Part shown: in pieces, positions 1 to 7,943 of the stretch
Layout: each line of letters opens with the position of its first letter
How positions within the stretch are numbered: position 1 is the first letter of the stretch
From: CAJXVY01 sp965657575
Lineage (GTDB): Bacteria; Actinomycetota; Actinomycetes; Actinomycetales; Microbacteriaceae
Assembly: GCA_965657575.1 (NCBI GenBank)
Contig: CBFHOK010000012.1
Location: 1-46,645, forward strand
DNA length: 46,645 nucleotides
Direction of reading: 5' to 3'
Position numbers and translations under genes: made by a program
The notes under the pieces: generated by a model
What the model was told of the DNA's origin: nothing
Seen by the model: only the letters and a program-made list of their open reading frames with translations
Databases searched by the model: none

Positions 1-134
1 TTATCAAACAACCTAAAAAACCTGTCTAGCCTGACATCGATACTGGATGGCTGGAGGAGATCCATATCCAACGGATCAAGGCCGATCCGGCCAGACTCAA
101 TCTGGTTTCTTATGTCTTTATCGCTTAGCAGCAT
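1..134 (-). CDS. dcd: dCTP deaminase, N-terminal 44 residues (cut by the window edge)
   Basis: Only the 5' part of the gene lies in the window; it continues off the left edge. The translation begins MLLSDKDIRNQIESG and continues through QPSSIDVRLD, the conserved N-terminal block of dCTP deaminases, whose QPSSIDxRL motif helps shape the nucleotide site. The family deaminates dCTP to dUTP (or directly to dUMP in bifunctional forms) for thymidylate synthesis in the cytosol. No Shine-Dalgarno precedes the ATG; a TAGCAT hexamer lies exactly 6 nt upstream, which suggests a leaderless mRNA. Whether the enzyme is mono- or bifunctional cannot be told from this fragment. Confidence 0.9.
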   Translation of the reverse strand, partial: MLLSDKDIRNQIESGRIGLDPLDMDLLQPSSIDVRLDRFFRLFD

Positions 135-140
135 GAGTAA

Positions 141-169
141 ATGCTAGTGGCTGATTCCAAGACGGTCAT
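141..169 (-). promoter_or_regulatory. Candidate leaderless promoter of dcd
   Basis: On the minus strand, ATGACC (164-169) lies 17 nt from TAGCAT (141-146), and TAGCAT ends 6 nt before the dcd ATG. Transcription would then start at or next to the A of the start codon. The first three bases of TAGCAT are the TAG stop codon of the upstream MMPL gene, so this promoter sits inside the end of the neighbouring gene. The -35 match is modest; the -10 and its spacing are the main evidence. Confidence 0.5.
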
Positions 170-2300
170 AGACCTTCTTCAGTGGTTTCGGTGCATACCA
201 GTTGTATTTACCAAGCAGACGCATAATCGAAGGCACCAATACAGCTCTGACAACTGTTGCATCCAACAAAATTGCAAAGGCAATTCCCAGACCCAACATC
301 TTCATAATCGAAACACCACTTGCGCCAAACGCTCCGAAGGTAACGGCAAGAATCAGGGCAGCTGCAGTAATAATCCTGCCGCTTCGCTGCAGACCAATTG
401 CAACTGCCTGGCTTGTTGGAACACCCTTCTCGTGTTCCTCTTTGATTCTGGACAGCAAGAACAGTTCATAGTCCATGCTCAAACCAAATGCCACCACGCC
501 AACTAAGACAAGCGAGGATGTGTCGAGCGAGCCAGTCACTTGGAATTCACCTATTAGCCACATCAACTCCCCACCGAGGAACACCCAGGTGATAAAACCA
601 AGCGTTGCCCCCAAAGAAAGCACCGTTAGAACAATTGCCTTCAGCGGCAAGACAACGCTTCCGGTGAACAGGAACAAAAGGATGGAGGTAGCGATCAGGA
701 TCCAGATCAGTGCCGTTGGTGCATTGCGCTCAATGCCCTGCTGGCTGTCTGTGTAGAAAGCAGCTCCACCGCCAACCAGTATTTCTTCAAAACCACTATC
801 TACCGCCCTGACATCAACTATCAGGTCATAGCCTTCGGTGGATCTGGGTTCGACATCGCTGAGGGCAACAATCCTTGAGTAATCATCACTGACATAGCTT
901 TCAAAGAAAGCTGCGGTTTGTGGGATGGTGGCGCCATCTTCGGTGATTCCGAGTGGCGACTGAACGGTGGTGATTCCCTCAACCTCGCTGAGTGTTTCAA
1001 CATAGTCTGCAAGCTGTTCGTTGTCGTACCCCGAAACAACTATCTCAACTGGGTCATTTGCTCGGCCATCGAAACGATCACGAATCAAGTCACTCGCAAC
1101 AACAGCAGGATTATCCTTTGGCAGGATTCGATCATCAACCTGACCAAAGACCGCATCTGAGCTCAAAGAGGCAAGGCCTCCAAGCCCTGTAACGGCAACA
1201 ATTGCAACAACGATTGATCTTCTGGCGGAGAATCTTGCGACTTTGTACCAAAGCCCAAAGGGCTTGGGGTTTAGGTCTCCCTTGATTACCTTCAGCTTGT
1301 TGACCCTGTCGCCAAGAAGTTGCAATGCAGCTGGCAGGGCAATGATTGCACCCAGCACCGCCATCAACACAACCGTGAAACCACTAATTGCAAAGCTCTG
1401 CAAGAAAGACTGTGGGAAAAACCCGAGGCTTAGCAGGGTAACGGCGACTGTTAGACCGCTAAAGAACACTGTTCGACCTGCAGTCTCAACCGTTTTGATG
1501 GTGGCCTCATCAATGCTCAGCCCGTTTGCTCTTTCTTCTCGCCAGCGGTTGATAACCAAAAGGCTGTAATCAATTCCGAGACCCAAGCCAAGGCCAGTAA
1601 TCAAATTCAGCGAGAACACACTCATCTCGGTGAATAGGCTGAATATCCACACCACAAAGAAACTTGCAATGATGGCAAGTGCCCCAACCATCAGCGGCAG
1701 TCCTGCAGCAACCAATGTTCCGAAAACAAATACCAGCAGCAAAATAGCTAGTGGGACAGCAATCAGCTCAGCTGTGATGATGTCTGTATAGATAGTCTCG
1801 TTGAGGGCTTTTGTGATTGCTTCAAACCCAGCAACGTGAACCTCTGCGGTGAGGTAACTTCCGGTGAAGTCGTTGACGATGATTTCAACAATGGGTCCAG
1901 CTTCAGCATCGTTATCCAGATCAACCAAAAGATAAACAAGCTTTTCGTCCTCTGAAATCAAAGACTCGGGAGAACCAAGGGTGTAGTAATCCTCAACCGA
2001 AACAACTCCATCAAGTGCTGCAAGCTCTTTGTTTAGAGCACTCACGGTGTCAATAGATGACTGCTCGGTTGCAATATCCTCCAGATCAGCAAGCACAACA
2101 ACCTCTGCTGGATCTATATCGAATTCTTCAAACAGGATGTCATCGACCTTTTGGCTGTCGCCATTGGGGTCCTCATAACCACCACCAGCTAGGTTTCCAA
2201 AAGACTGGAAGCCTAAGAAACTACTAGCAAAAACTAGACCAATAAATCCAAATAAACCGAGACGAGCATGCCTCGTCAACCAAACACCTAAGCCGTGCAT
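144..2300 (-). CDS. MMPL-family (RND superfamily) membrane transporter
   Basis: An MmpL-type RND protein of 718 residues. It has an N-terminal membrane helix (about 14-34), a first extracytoplasmic domain (about 40-175), a helix bundle containing GLGLGLGIDYSLL with D244/Y245, a second extracytoplasmic domain, and a second bundle with the matching VAFGLSMDYELFLLSR motif. The paired Asp-Tyr motifs are the proton-relay signature of MMPL proteins, which export lipids or hydrophobic compounds; the substrate here cannot be inferred. An upstream ATG would add 29 residues, but that stretch overlaps the divergent DUF2834 gene and lacks the MMPL pattern, so the MHGLGVW start was chosen. The stop codon overlaps the putative dcd promoter. 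Confidence 0.88.
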   Translation of the reverse strand: MHGLGVWLTRHARLGLFGFIGLVFASSFLGFQSFGNLAGGGYEDPNGDSQKVDDILFEEFDIDPAEVVVLADLEDIATEQSSIDTVSALNKELAALDGVVSVEDYYTLGSPESLISEDEKLVYLLVDLDNDAEAGPIVEIIVNDFTGSYLTAEVHVAGFEAITKALNETIYTDIITAELIAVPLAILLLVFVFGTLVAAGLPLMVGALAIIASFFVVWIFSLFTEMSVFSLNLITGLGLGLGIDYSLLVINRWREERANGLSIDEATIKTVETAGRTVFFSGLTVAVTLLSLGFFPQSFLQSFAISGFTVVLMAVLGAIIALPAALQLLGDRVNKLKVIKGDLNPKPFGLWYKVARFSARRSIVVAIVAVTGLGGLASLSSDAVFGQVDDRILPKDNPAVVASDLIRDRFDGRANDPVEIVVSGYDNEQLADYVETLSEVEGITTVQSPLGITEDGATIPQTAAFFESYVSDDYSRIVALSDVEPRSTEGYDLIVDVRAVDSGFEEILVGGGAAFYTDSQQGIERNAPTALIWILIATSILLFLFTGSVVLPLKAIVLTVLSLGATLGFITWVFLGGELMWLIGEFQVTGSLDTSSLVLVGVVAFGLSMDYELFLLSRIKEEHEKGVPTSQAVAIGLQRSGRIITAAALILAVTFGAFGASGVSIMKMLGLGIAFAILLDATVVRAVLVPSIMRLLGKYNWYAPKPLKKVYDRLGISH

Positions 2301-2359
2301 CAAAAACCTATCTTTATCCCCCGTTGTTTCAGCAACGAAAAGCGTGAGAACATTCCAAT

Positions 2360-2692
2360 ATGACAAGTAAATTGACGCCCTTGGCAATCACCTACTTCAT
2401 TATCGCAAGTATTGGCCTAATTACCGCCTGGACTTTGAATCCGCTTGGTCTAGCTAACGGTGAGGACTACCTCGACAAATGGTTTGGCAGCTATCTCGAC
2501 TGGGTTCTCTCGGTTGATTTGTTAGTGGTTGCGCTAGCGGTAGTGGTTTTCATGATCGTTGAGGCCAGAAGATTGGGCATGAAGCGTGTTTGGGTTTATT
2601 TCTTACTCTCCGGCATCACCGCAATCGCTTTCACCTTCCCGCTGTTTATGGGATTTAGGGAGATGAAGAAAAAACAACTTGGGGTTCAGTAG
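2360..2692 (+). CDS. DUF2834 small membrane protein
   Basis: A 110-residue protein with three predicted membrane helices (about 8-28, 50-70, 78-98). The stretch VEARRLGMKRVWVYFL followed by TFPLFMGFRE is the characteristic C-terminal half of DUF2834 proteins. Function is unknown for the family; no catalytic residues are evident. It diverges from the MMPL gene, with 59 nt between start codons, and its 3' end overlaps the convergent helicase gene by 7 nt. No clear Shine-Dalgarno is visible before the ATG. Confidence 0.75.
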   Translation: MTSKLTPLAITYFIIASIGLITAWTLNPLGLANGEDYLDKWFGSYLDWVLSVDLLVVALAVVVFMIVEARRLGMKRVWVYFLLSGITAIAFTFPLFMGFREMKKKQLGVQ

Positions 2693-4032
2693 AGGGTTTC
2701 TAGCTTTGGTTCCCTAGCAGTGGTCATAAACCTGACAACATCGCCATCCACCATTACATCACTGAGCTTGATGGCACGAGTTAGATAAAGACCTTCCAAA
2801 GACCTCACTCGAGACAAAGCAACATAGGTCTGACCTGGTGAGAAAGCCCCGCCTCCCATATCAACAACAACCTCGTCATAGGTCTGGCCTTGAGATTTAT
2901 GAATGGTGACAGCCCAGGCAAGCCTCAAGGGAATCTGTTTGAACTCAGCCACTGTCACTGGAACAAGTTTTTCCTTGGTGGTGTTGGTAGCTTCATCAAA
3001 GTCTTCTTCAACCTCGTAGCGGACTTTTTCCCAGCTGGCATATCCAACCTGCAGCTCTTCGCCCTCGGCTTCAACCACCACCCCACCACTTGATGGGAAA
3101 TCAATCACGTGACCAATAGTTCCATTCACCCAGCGTCGGTCTCCATTAGCGCTGTCATCATTTTTGATAAACATCACCTGTGCTCCAACCTTGAGCTCTA
3201 AACCAGTCTCGGCAGGAAGCTGCTTTCCAAACTTTTCTCTGGCATCAACCGAATACTTCGCCTCAAAAATCTTTGATTGCCCATCCAGGACTTCCAGCCT
3301 TCGGCGATTGACCTCGTGGACTGTGTTGTTGATTGTTGCCAAACGGATCACGTCTGGATGTGGTGGAAAGCGATTACCGGCGGTATTCAAAACATCCAGC
3401 ATGTCCTGATCAACGCTTCCGTCCCTGATCGCATTCAAGATCACCTTGAACTGGTCATCACTTTGACGAAAGATATTGCTCAGTTCATAACGTTCTAGAT
3501 CTGCTTCTTTCCAAACATGAGCATCAAAAAACCACTGAGACTGATAGGTCTCTGCCATATAAGCGCGGTCCTGCGGATCATTCGGTGGAACTGGTGACAA
3601 CTGATACGGATCTCCAAACATGACCACCTGAGCACCACCAAAAGGAGCTTTCCTTCTGCCTCTTGCTATCCCCATCGCCTTCGAGATTGCATCCATCAGA
3701 TCGGCATTGACCATCGAAATCTCATCGATTACCAAAACATCGATGGCTCGCAAAACTTCACGGGTTCTTCTTGACATGTGTCTTGCGATATCAACTTCAC
3801 CTAAAACTCCAAAGGGGAAAGTGAACAACGAGTGGATGGTGACTCCGCCGACATTCAACGCAGCAACCCCGGTTGGTGCACAAACAGCAAAGCTTTTCTC
3901 GGTGTTGGCAATCAGATAGCTCAGCAACGTTGACTTACCGGTTCCAGCTCTTCCAGTTATGAAGATATTGGCGTCAGTAGATTCGATGTAATCAAAAAGC
4001 TTTTGCTGTTCATCAGATAGGGAGAATGTCAT
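2686..4032 (-). CDS. PIF1/RecD-like AAA DNA helicase
   Basis: A 448-residue superfamily-1B helicase. Walker A GRAGTGKST is at 27-35, Walker B VIDEISM has its acidic pair at 103-104, and the C-terminal UvrD_C_2-type segment AWAVTIHKSQGQTYDEVV begins near 372, followed by the VALSRV motif. This domain order matches bacterial PIF1-like 5'-3' helicases, which act in genome maintenance at forks, on structured DNA or in repair. The ATG overlaps the stop of the upstream CopD/CtaG gene as ATGA, so translation is probably coupled, although the two functions are unrelated. Its 3' end overlaps the convergent DUF2834 gene. Confidence 0.88.
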   Translation of the reverse strand: MTFSLSDEQQKLFDYIESTDANIFITGRAGTGKSTLLSYLIANTEKSFAVCAPTGVAALNVGGVTIHSLFTFPFGVLGEVDIARHMSRRTREVLRAIDVLVIDEISMVNADLMDAISKAMGIARGRRKAPFGGAQVVMFGDPYQLSPVPPNDPQDRAYMAETYQSQWFFDAHVWKEADLERYELSNIFRQSDDQFKVILNAIRDGSVDQDMLDVLNTAGNRFPPHPDVIRLATINNTVHEVNRRRLEVLDGQSKIFEAKYSVDAREKFGKQLPAETGLELKVGAQVMFIKNDDSANGDRRWVNGTIGHVIDFPSSGGVVVEAEGEELQVGYASWEKVRYEVEEDFDEATNTTKEKLVPVTVAEFKQIPLRLAWAVTIHKSQGQTYDEVVVDMGGGAFSPGQTYVALSRVRSLEGLYLTRAIKLSDVMVDGDVVRFMTTAREPKLETLY

Positions 4033-6017
4033 CGAGACCCATCGTACTCGTTGAGCTTTTTGAACATCTGGTTGTAATCCTCAAGGTCTTTATTGCCACT
4101 TCGGTCACTGACGCGGTCTTTGCGCTTGCGCTCCCGATCATCACTCTTGCTCCACTGATAGACCACCAAGATGGTCAATATCAGTGTTGGGAATTCACCA
4201 ATTGCCCAGGCAATTGCTCCTCCATCTGATTGATCTCGTAAGGGATCCGCTCCCCACTCTCGACCCATCGCTCCGTACCAATCAGCTAACAACAAACTGT
4301 TATCACTCATTAGTGCCACCCCAAAGAAAGCGTGGAACGCCATTGTTCCGATTAGTAAAACAAGTTTCAGTGGATAGGGGACTGAGTGCGGGCTGGGATC
4401 AACTCCAACAACTGCCTGCACAAACATGTATCCGGCAAACAAAAAGTGAGCAATCATCCACTGGTGACCAAGATGTTCCTCGTTGGCCCACCTAAATAGT
4501 GGCGTGTAATAAAAAAGCACAAGGGACACGGCAAAGTTGATGGCCGCCACAATCGGATGAGAGACAAACTTCGCAAACGGCGTATGCACCGCCCACAAAA
4601 CCCATTCCCTTGGGCCCCAGGAATCATCCTTGCGAGCTTTGACCGCGCGAGATATCAAAGTCACCGGCGCTCCGGGGACTAATAACACCGGTACCAGCAT
4701 GCTGAGCATCATGTGGCCAACCATGTGAACCGAGAACAAAAACTCGTGATACGCGTTTGGTGCACCGTTTGTTACATAAAACAGCACGACCATTCCAGCA
4801 ATCCAGCTGGCGGTACGACCTTTGTTCCAGTGGTCTCCTCGCTTACGAAGCCTGTTCACGCCAGCCAAATAGAAAAAGATTCCGGCCACGGCAATCAGTA
4901 GCCAAAGAATGTCCACATCCCACAAAGTAAACCAAACGGTTGGTGTGAGCTCTGGTGGCAGTCTGTCACCGGTAAGTATCTGCGCAGGAGTTGGTGGAGT
5001 AAAAGGAACTTCATCGATTGGAGTAGCGGTTCTGGCAAGTGCTGTGCTGAAGCCCATCACTATGCCCATGATGGCAAGCTCCGGAAGAGCGATCCTCCAG
5101 AACTTCAGCTCCTTGCCCTCTTTCATAAGTTTTATATCCCGCAAGCGGTACCTAGCACCAAATGCGCCTAGCACGACCATTAGGGCGATCTTGATCAGAA
5201 TCAACTGGCCGTAGGGGGTGAAGATATCGCTTGGTTGATAAAGCCTGATTGCAGAATTTGTAACACCACTGATGCCCACCAAAGCAAAGGCTGCCAAAGC
5301 CAATGAACTGTATCTAAGTAAAAGCTCCAGGTTTCGCTTTGAGTTGGCGGTCCAGATTAGGTAAAGACTAAAAAGACCACCGACCCAGATAGAAATTCCA
5401 ACCAGGTGTATCAAAAGTGAATTCACAGCGAGTGCGTGATTGGCATCACTTGATGCATGGCCTGTTTCTGCAAGTGGGAAAAGTGAGATTGCTGCAATTC
5501 CAGCCATGATGCCAAGTGACCTGGTGCCAATGAACAATAAGGTCAAAAGACTCAGCACTGCTGCAAAAACCAGGTTCACAGCAAGTGCAGAACCAAGTTC
5601 GATCTGTGTGGCAAACAGCCAAAGCCCGTCCGAAAAATCCTCAGTGAATGCAATTGCCAAACCGCTAGCCGATAAATAGGTCATCAAAAAATAAAGGATC
5701 CCGCTCATCAGCCAAATAGCAGAACTGACAGCGGCAACATTCAGCATCCGACGCTGCTCTTCTCCACGACTAACAGCAAAGGCTCCCAAAATCAAAGACC
5801 CGACAGTGGTTGCAATCGATAGGTTCATCACCAGCTTGGCAATTGGGGTTCCCCATCTAACAACAGCGCCAGGATCACCAAACTGAGCTGGAGCAGCCCC
5901 TCCGCCAATTACCAGACCAGCAATGACTGCAACAAGACCAAAGCCGCCAAGCAGATAGACGCCTGTAATTACCCGAGCGTTGATAGCTCGAGCCTGAACC
6001 TGTTCAGTGGTGGTCAA
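4029..6017 (-). CDS. CopD / CtaG (caa3 oxidase assembly) fusion membrane protein
   Basis: A 662-residue, highly hydrophobic protein. The N-terminal half (about 1-320) is a CopD-like copper-transport domain with eight or so helices and motifs such as NSLLIHLVGISIWVGGLF. The C-terminal half (about 350-600) is a CtaG_Caa3 domain with FSVHMVGHMML and the proline/glycine-rich LLVPGAPVTL. This fusion is common in Actinobacteria and is thought to deliver copper for cytochrome c oxidase maturation at the membrane. The start is a TTG whose TTGA overlaps the stop of the ICMT-like gene, preceded by GAGG about 9 nt upstream. The charged C-terminus (RERKRKDR) is cytoplasmic. Confidence 0.85.
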   Translation of the reverse strand: MTTTEQVQARAINARVITGVYLLGGFGLVAVIAGLVIGGGAAPAQFGDPGAVVRWGTPIAKLVMNLSIATTVGSLILGAFAVSRGEEQRRMLNVAAVSSAIWLMSGILYFLMTYLSASGLAIAFTEDFSDGLWLFATQIELGSALAVNLVFAAVLSLLTLLFIGTRSLGIMAGIAAISLFPLAETGHASSDANHALAVNSLLIHLVGISIWVGGLFSLYLIWTANSKRNLELLLRYSSLALAAFALVGISGVTNSAIRLYQPSDIFTPYGQLILIKIALMVVLGAFGARYRLRDIKLMKEGKELKFWRIALPELAIMGIVMGFSTALARTATPIDEVPFTPPTPAQILTGDRLPPELTPTVWFTLWDVDILWLLIAVAGIFFYLAGVNRLRKRGDHWNKGRTASWIAGMVVLFYVTNGAPNAYHEFLFSVHMVGHMMLSMLVPVLLVPGAPVTLISRAVKARKDDSWGPREWVLWAVHTPFAKFVSHPIVAAINFAVSLVLFYYTPLFRWANEEHLGHQWMIAHFLFAGYMFVQAVVGVDPSPHSVPYPLKLVLLIGTMAFHAFFGVALMSDNSLLLADWYGAMGREWGADPLRDQSDGGAIAWAIGEFPTLILTILVVYQWSKSDDRERKRKDRVSDRSGNKDLEDYNQMFKKLNEYDGSR

Positions 6018-6478
6018 GATCCAATCCTCGGGAAAAATCTAGGGGTCTTTTTTGCATAGGCCTTGTAGTCGGGATATCTCTTAGCTAAGAGTTCTTCCTC
6101 GTAGCTGGCTTTGATATTCAGCAACACATACAACAGCAAAACAATTGCGAACTGCGGCCAGGGGCCAGCGTCTAGCACTACACCGATGGATGCTAAAAGC
6201 AGTCCGAAATAGATCGGGTGCCTAACTCGTGAATATAAGCCACCTGTGACAAGCTTCCCGTCCTCTTTGGGAACTGGAGATGCGGTCAGCGATTTTCCTA
6301 AAGCGAAAAAGCTGTAAAGCACAACCGCCATTCCAGAGGCAATTAGAACGATTCCGATAATTGAAAGCACTGCTCTGAAATCACCATAGACACTTGGGTC
6401 TCTTGGGGCCAAAATCAGCAACGCCAGTAAAACAAACTGCATCAGGACATAGCTGGCTGCTCTGGCGTTAGTACTCAT
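6014..6478 (-). CDS. Isoprenylcysteine carboxyl methyltransferase-like (ICMT/PEMT) membrane protein
   Basis: A 154-residue membrane protein with four or five helices and the motif SRVRHPIYFG (R86-H87-P88), the SAM-binding signature shared by ICMT and phospholipid-methyltransferase families. A C-terminal EEELLAKRYPDYKAY segment, also typical, follows the last helix. Bacterial members methylate unknown substrates; prenylated proteins are not expected here. It is the first gene of the run leading into CopD/CtaG and the PIF1-like helicase, with a 4-nt TTGA overlap to the next gene. Confidence 0.8.
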   Translation of the reverse strand: MSTNARAASYVLMQFVLLALLILAPRDPSVYGDFRAVLSIIGIVLIASGMAVVLYSFFALGKSLTASPVPKEDGKLVTGGLYSRVRHPIYFGLLLASIGVVLDAGPWPQFAIVLLLYVLLNIKASYEEELLAKRYPDYKAYAKKTPRFFPRIGS

Positions 6479-6513
6479 AGGTATAAGCCTAGTTTTGAAA
6501 TGGACAAGTTAAA

Positions 6514-6541
6514 CAAAAAGGCGCTGGATACCCAGCGCCTT
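6514..6541 (-). terminator. Intrinsic terminator of the HU gene
   Basis: A 9-10 bp GC-rich hairpin: AGGCGCTGG (6519-6527) pairs with CCAGCGCCT (6532-6540) around a 4-nt loop. Read on the minus strand it is followed by a short run of T (complement of 6515-6519). It lies 17 nt past the HU stop codon. Confidence 0.85.
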
Positions 6542-6558
6542 ATAAGTTTTTTCGCTAC

Positions 6559-6831
6559 TTACTTAACAGCAGCCTTCAGCTTTGAACCTGCTGATACCTT
6601 TACGGTGTTTGCAGCTGCAATCTGAATGGTGGCGCCTGTCTGTGGGTTACGACCGGTGCGTGCTGCACGGTGGCCCTTGTCTACAGATAGGTAGCCAGGA
6701 ATGGTGACCTTGTTGCCTTTTTTGATTTCAGCACCAATGGTGTCAAACATTCCGTCGATCACGCGGGCAACTGCTGCCTGTGACTCGCCTGTGTGTGCAG
6801 CTACTGCTGCTACCAGTTCGCTCTTGTTCAT
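6559..6831 (-). CDS. hup: HU family histone-like DNA-binding protein
   Basis: Ninety residues starting MNKSELVAAVAAHTG, with the beta-arm segment GRNPQTGATIQIAAANTV that inserts into the DNA minor groove; both are diagnostic of HU/IHF proteins. It is the short HU form, without the long lysine/alanine-rich tail seen in mycobacterial HupB. HU bends and compacts nucleoid DNA. A strong Shine-Dalgarno (AGGAGG) precedes the ATG. It is monocistronic, with its own candidate promoter and a clear terminator. Confidence 0.95.
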   Translation of the reverse strand: MNKSELVAAVAAHTGESQAAVARVIDGMFDTIGAEIKKGNKVTIPGYLSVDKGHRAARTGRNPQTGATIQIAAANTVKVSAGSKLKAAVK

Positions 6832-6879
6832 TTAGGTCCTCCTGGACTTGTTTCTTGGGACAATGTTGTCTGCATTCAA

Positions 6880-6908
6880 GATATAGCCTGAAATCAAGCA
6901 ACTGTCCT
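6880..6908 (-). promoter_or_regulatory. Candidate promoter of the HU gene
   Basis: On the minus strand, AGGACA (6903-6908) is separated by 17 nt from TATATC (6880-6885), giving a leader of roughly 45 nt before the HU start. Both hexamers match four of six sigma-70 positions. The call rests on spacing and position only. Confidence 0.4.
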
Positions 6909-6967
6909 TGTTTGTGGGCGTGTTGCATCCTATTTTTCCCCGAATTTTCGGGGATTTTGGCTTAAAT

Positions 6968-7007
6968 GCACAACCGCCGTCCACTCTTTGGTGGAAGGCG
7001 GTTGTGC
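6968..7007 (-). terminator. Long hairpin downstream of rpsN, probable transcription end
   Basis: GCACAACCGCC (6968-6978) pairs with GGCGGTTGTGC (6997-7007), and inside it TCCAC (6980-6984) pairs with GTGGA (6991-6995), giving a 16-bp stem with one mismatch and a 6-nt loop. It lies 11 nt beyond the S14 stop. The minus-strand flank is only weakly T-rich (ATTTAAG), so termination may be inefficient, or the hairpin may protect the 3' end. Confidence 0.6.
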
Positions 7008-7018
7008 TTAAAAGTTTT

Positions 7019-7423
7019 TTACCAGCTTGACTTGGTGATTCCTGGTAGCTCACCCTTGTGGGCCATGTTGCGGAATCGAACCCTGGAGACACCAAACTTG
7101 GTCAATACGCCACGTGGACGACCATCGATTGCATCGCGTGAACGAACACGGATTGGGGAAGCGTCCCTAGGAAGCTTCTGCAGACCTAGGCGAGCTGCCT
7201 CGCGCTCTTCTTCAGTTGCCTTTGGGTCAACAATTGTCTTTTTGAACTGTGCGCGCTTTTCTGCGTAGCGCTCAACAATTACCTTGCGCTGCTCGTNNNN
7301 NNNNNNNNNNNNNNNNNNNNNNNNNNNNNNNNNNNNNNNNNNNNNNNNNNNNNNNNNNNNNNNNNNNNNNNNNNNNNNNNNNNNNNNNNNNNNGTTACGA
7401 GCAATCTTTGATTTCTTAGCCAT
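7019..7423 (-). CDS. rpsN: 30S ribosomal protein S14, interrupted by an N gap
   Basis: The visible parts (MAKKSKIARN, then EQRKVIVERYAEKR through GELPGITKSSW) together make exactly 101 residues, the normal length of the long, zinc-free S14 form. The N run falls between Asn10 and Glu11, which adjoin in the family, so the gene is probably intact. No CxxC zinc motif is present in what can be read. S14 assembles into the 30S head. It is the last gene of rpmB-rpmG-rpsN; its ATG directly follows the rpmG stop. Confidence 0.92.
   Translation of the reverse strand: MAKKSKIARNXXXXXXXXXXXXXXXXXXXXXXXXXXXXXXXXXEQRKVIVERYAEKRAQFKKTIVDPKATEEEREAARLGLQKLPRDASPIRVRSRDAIDGRPRGVLTKFGVSRVRFRNMAHKGELPGITKSSW
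7297..7393. other. 97-base assembly gap (N run) inside rpsN
   Basis: All bases from 7297 to 7393 are N. The left flank ends GCTCGT and the right flank begins GTTACGAGC. Overlapping the shared GT restores an in-frame S14 and creates a 15-nt palindrome (arms TGCTCGT and ACGAGCA). The true missing length is therefore probably zero, and the break seems to sit on the palindrome. Confidence 0.9.
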
Positions 7424-7591
7424 TTAGCGCTCCTCGCGAAATTCAACGTGCTTGCGAACCACTGGGTCATACTTCTTCAGAACCATGCGGTCTGGGTCAT
7501 TACGACGATTCTTTTTGGTGACATAGGTGAAGCCGGTGCCAGCGGTTGACTTCATCTTGATGATTGGACGTACGTCTTTGTCTTTAGCCAT
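7424..7591 (-). CDS. rpmG: 50S ribosomal protein L33, cysteine-free form
   Basis: A 55-residue ORF starting MAKDKDVRPIIKMKSTAGTG and ending HVEFREER, a full-length bL33. It contains no cysteine, so it is the zinc-independent form; zinc-binding L33 carries two CxxC pairs. L33 sits near the E site of the 50S subunit. It lies 2 nt after the rpmB stop and abuts the rpsN start, so the three genes form one operon. Confidence 0.95.
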   Translation of the reverse strand: MAKDKDVRPIIKMKSTAGTGFTYVTKKNRRNDPDRMVLKKYDPVVRKHVEFREER

Positions 7592-7593
7592 TA

Positions 7594-7830
7594 CTAGATC
7601 TTCTCTCCACGAGCAATTAGCTCACCGATGACCTTCTCAATGCCACGAGCATCAATTACCTTGATGCCACGAGCTGAAAGGTTCAAAGTTACGTTGCGCT
7701 TTAGTGACGGAACGTAATAGGTCTTTTTCTGAATGTTTGGGTTGAAACGACGCTTAGTTTTGTTCTGAGCGTGCGAAACTTTGTGGCCAAACTGAGGCTT
7801 CTTCTCAGTAACCTGGCAATATGCCGCCAT
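7594..7830 (-). CDS. rpmB: 50S ribosomal protein L28
   Basis: A 78-residue bL28, with GHKVSHAQNKTKRRFNPNIQ and a C-terminal KVIDARGIEKVIGEL. Only one cysteine (C5) is present, so the zinc-ribbon CxxC pairs are absent. A strong Shine-Dalgarno (GGAGGAAAG) precedes the ATG. It is the first gene of rpmB-rpmG-rpsN. In the 113 nt upstream I see only a weak promoter candidate (CCGACA-16 nt-GATACA) and no clear copy of the dyad found at znuA. Confidence 0.95.
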   Translation of the reverse strand: MAAYCQVTEKKPQFGHKVSHAQNKTKRRFNPNIQKKTYYVPSLKRNVTLNLSARGIKVIDARGIEKVIGELIARGEKI

Positions 7831-7943
7831 TCTTTCCTCCTTGCGGGCAAGCTGATGTATCCGTTATTCGATTGGATTGTCGGGCTCTTGCCCACTCAAC
7901 CATGCAAGTTTAGGAGGTAATTCGGGGTTAAATCAAGCCCCAG

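Noticed and set aside
2301..2387. N-terminal extension of the MMPL protein by 29 residues
   Set aside because: It would overlap the divergent DUF2834 start and lacks MMPL-like sequence; MHGLGVWLTR begins the usual pattern.
6938..6953. Short inverted repeat CCCCGAATTTTCGGGG considered as a terminator
   Set aside because: Only a 5-bp stem with a reasonable loop and no T-run on the minus strand; the longer hairpin just upstream explains the rpsN end better.
6832..7095. Minus-strand 87-codon ORF between HU and rpsN
   Set aside because: It overlaps rpsN out of frame, contains the hairpin behind rpsN and the HU promoter, and shows no recognisable motif.
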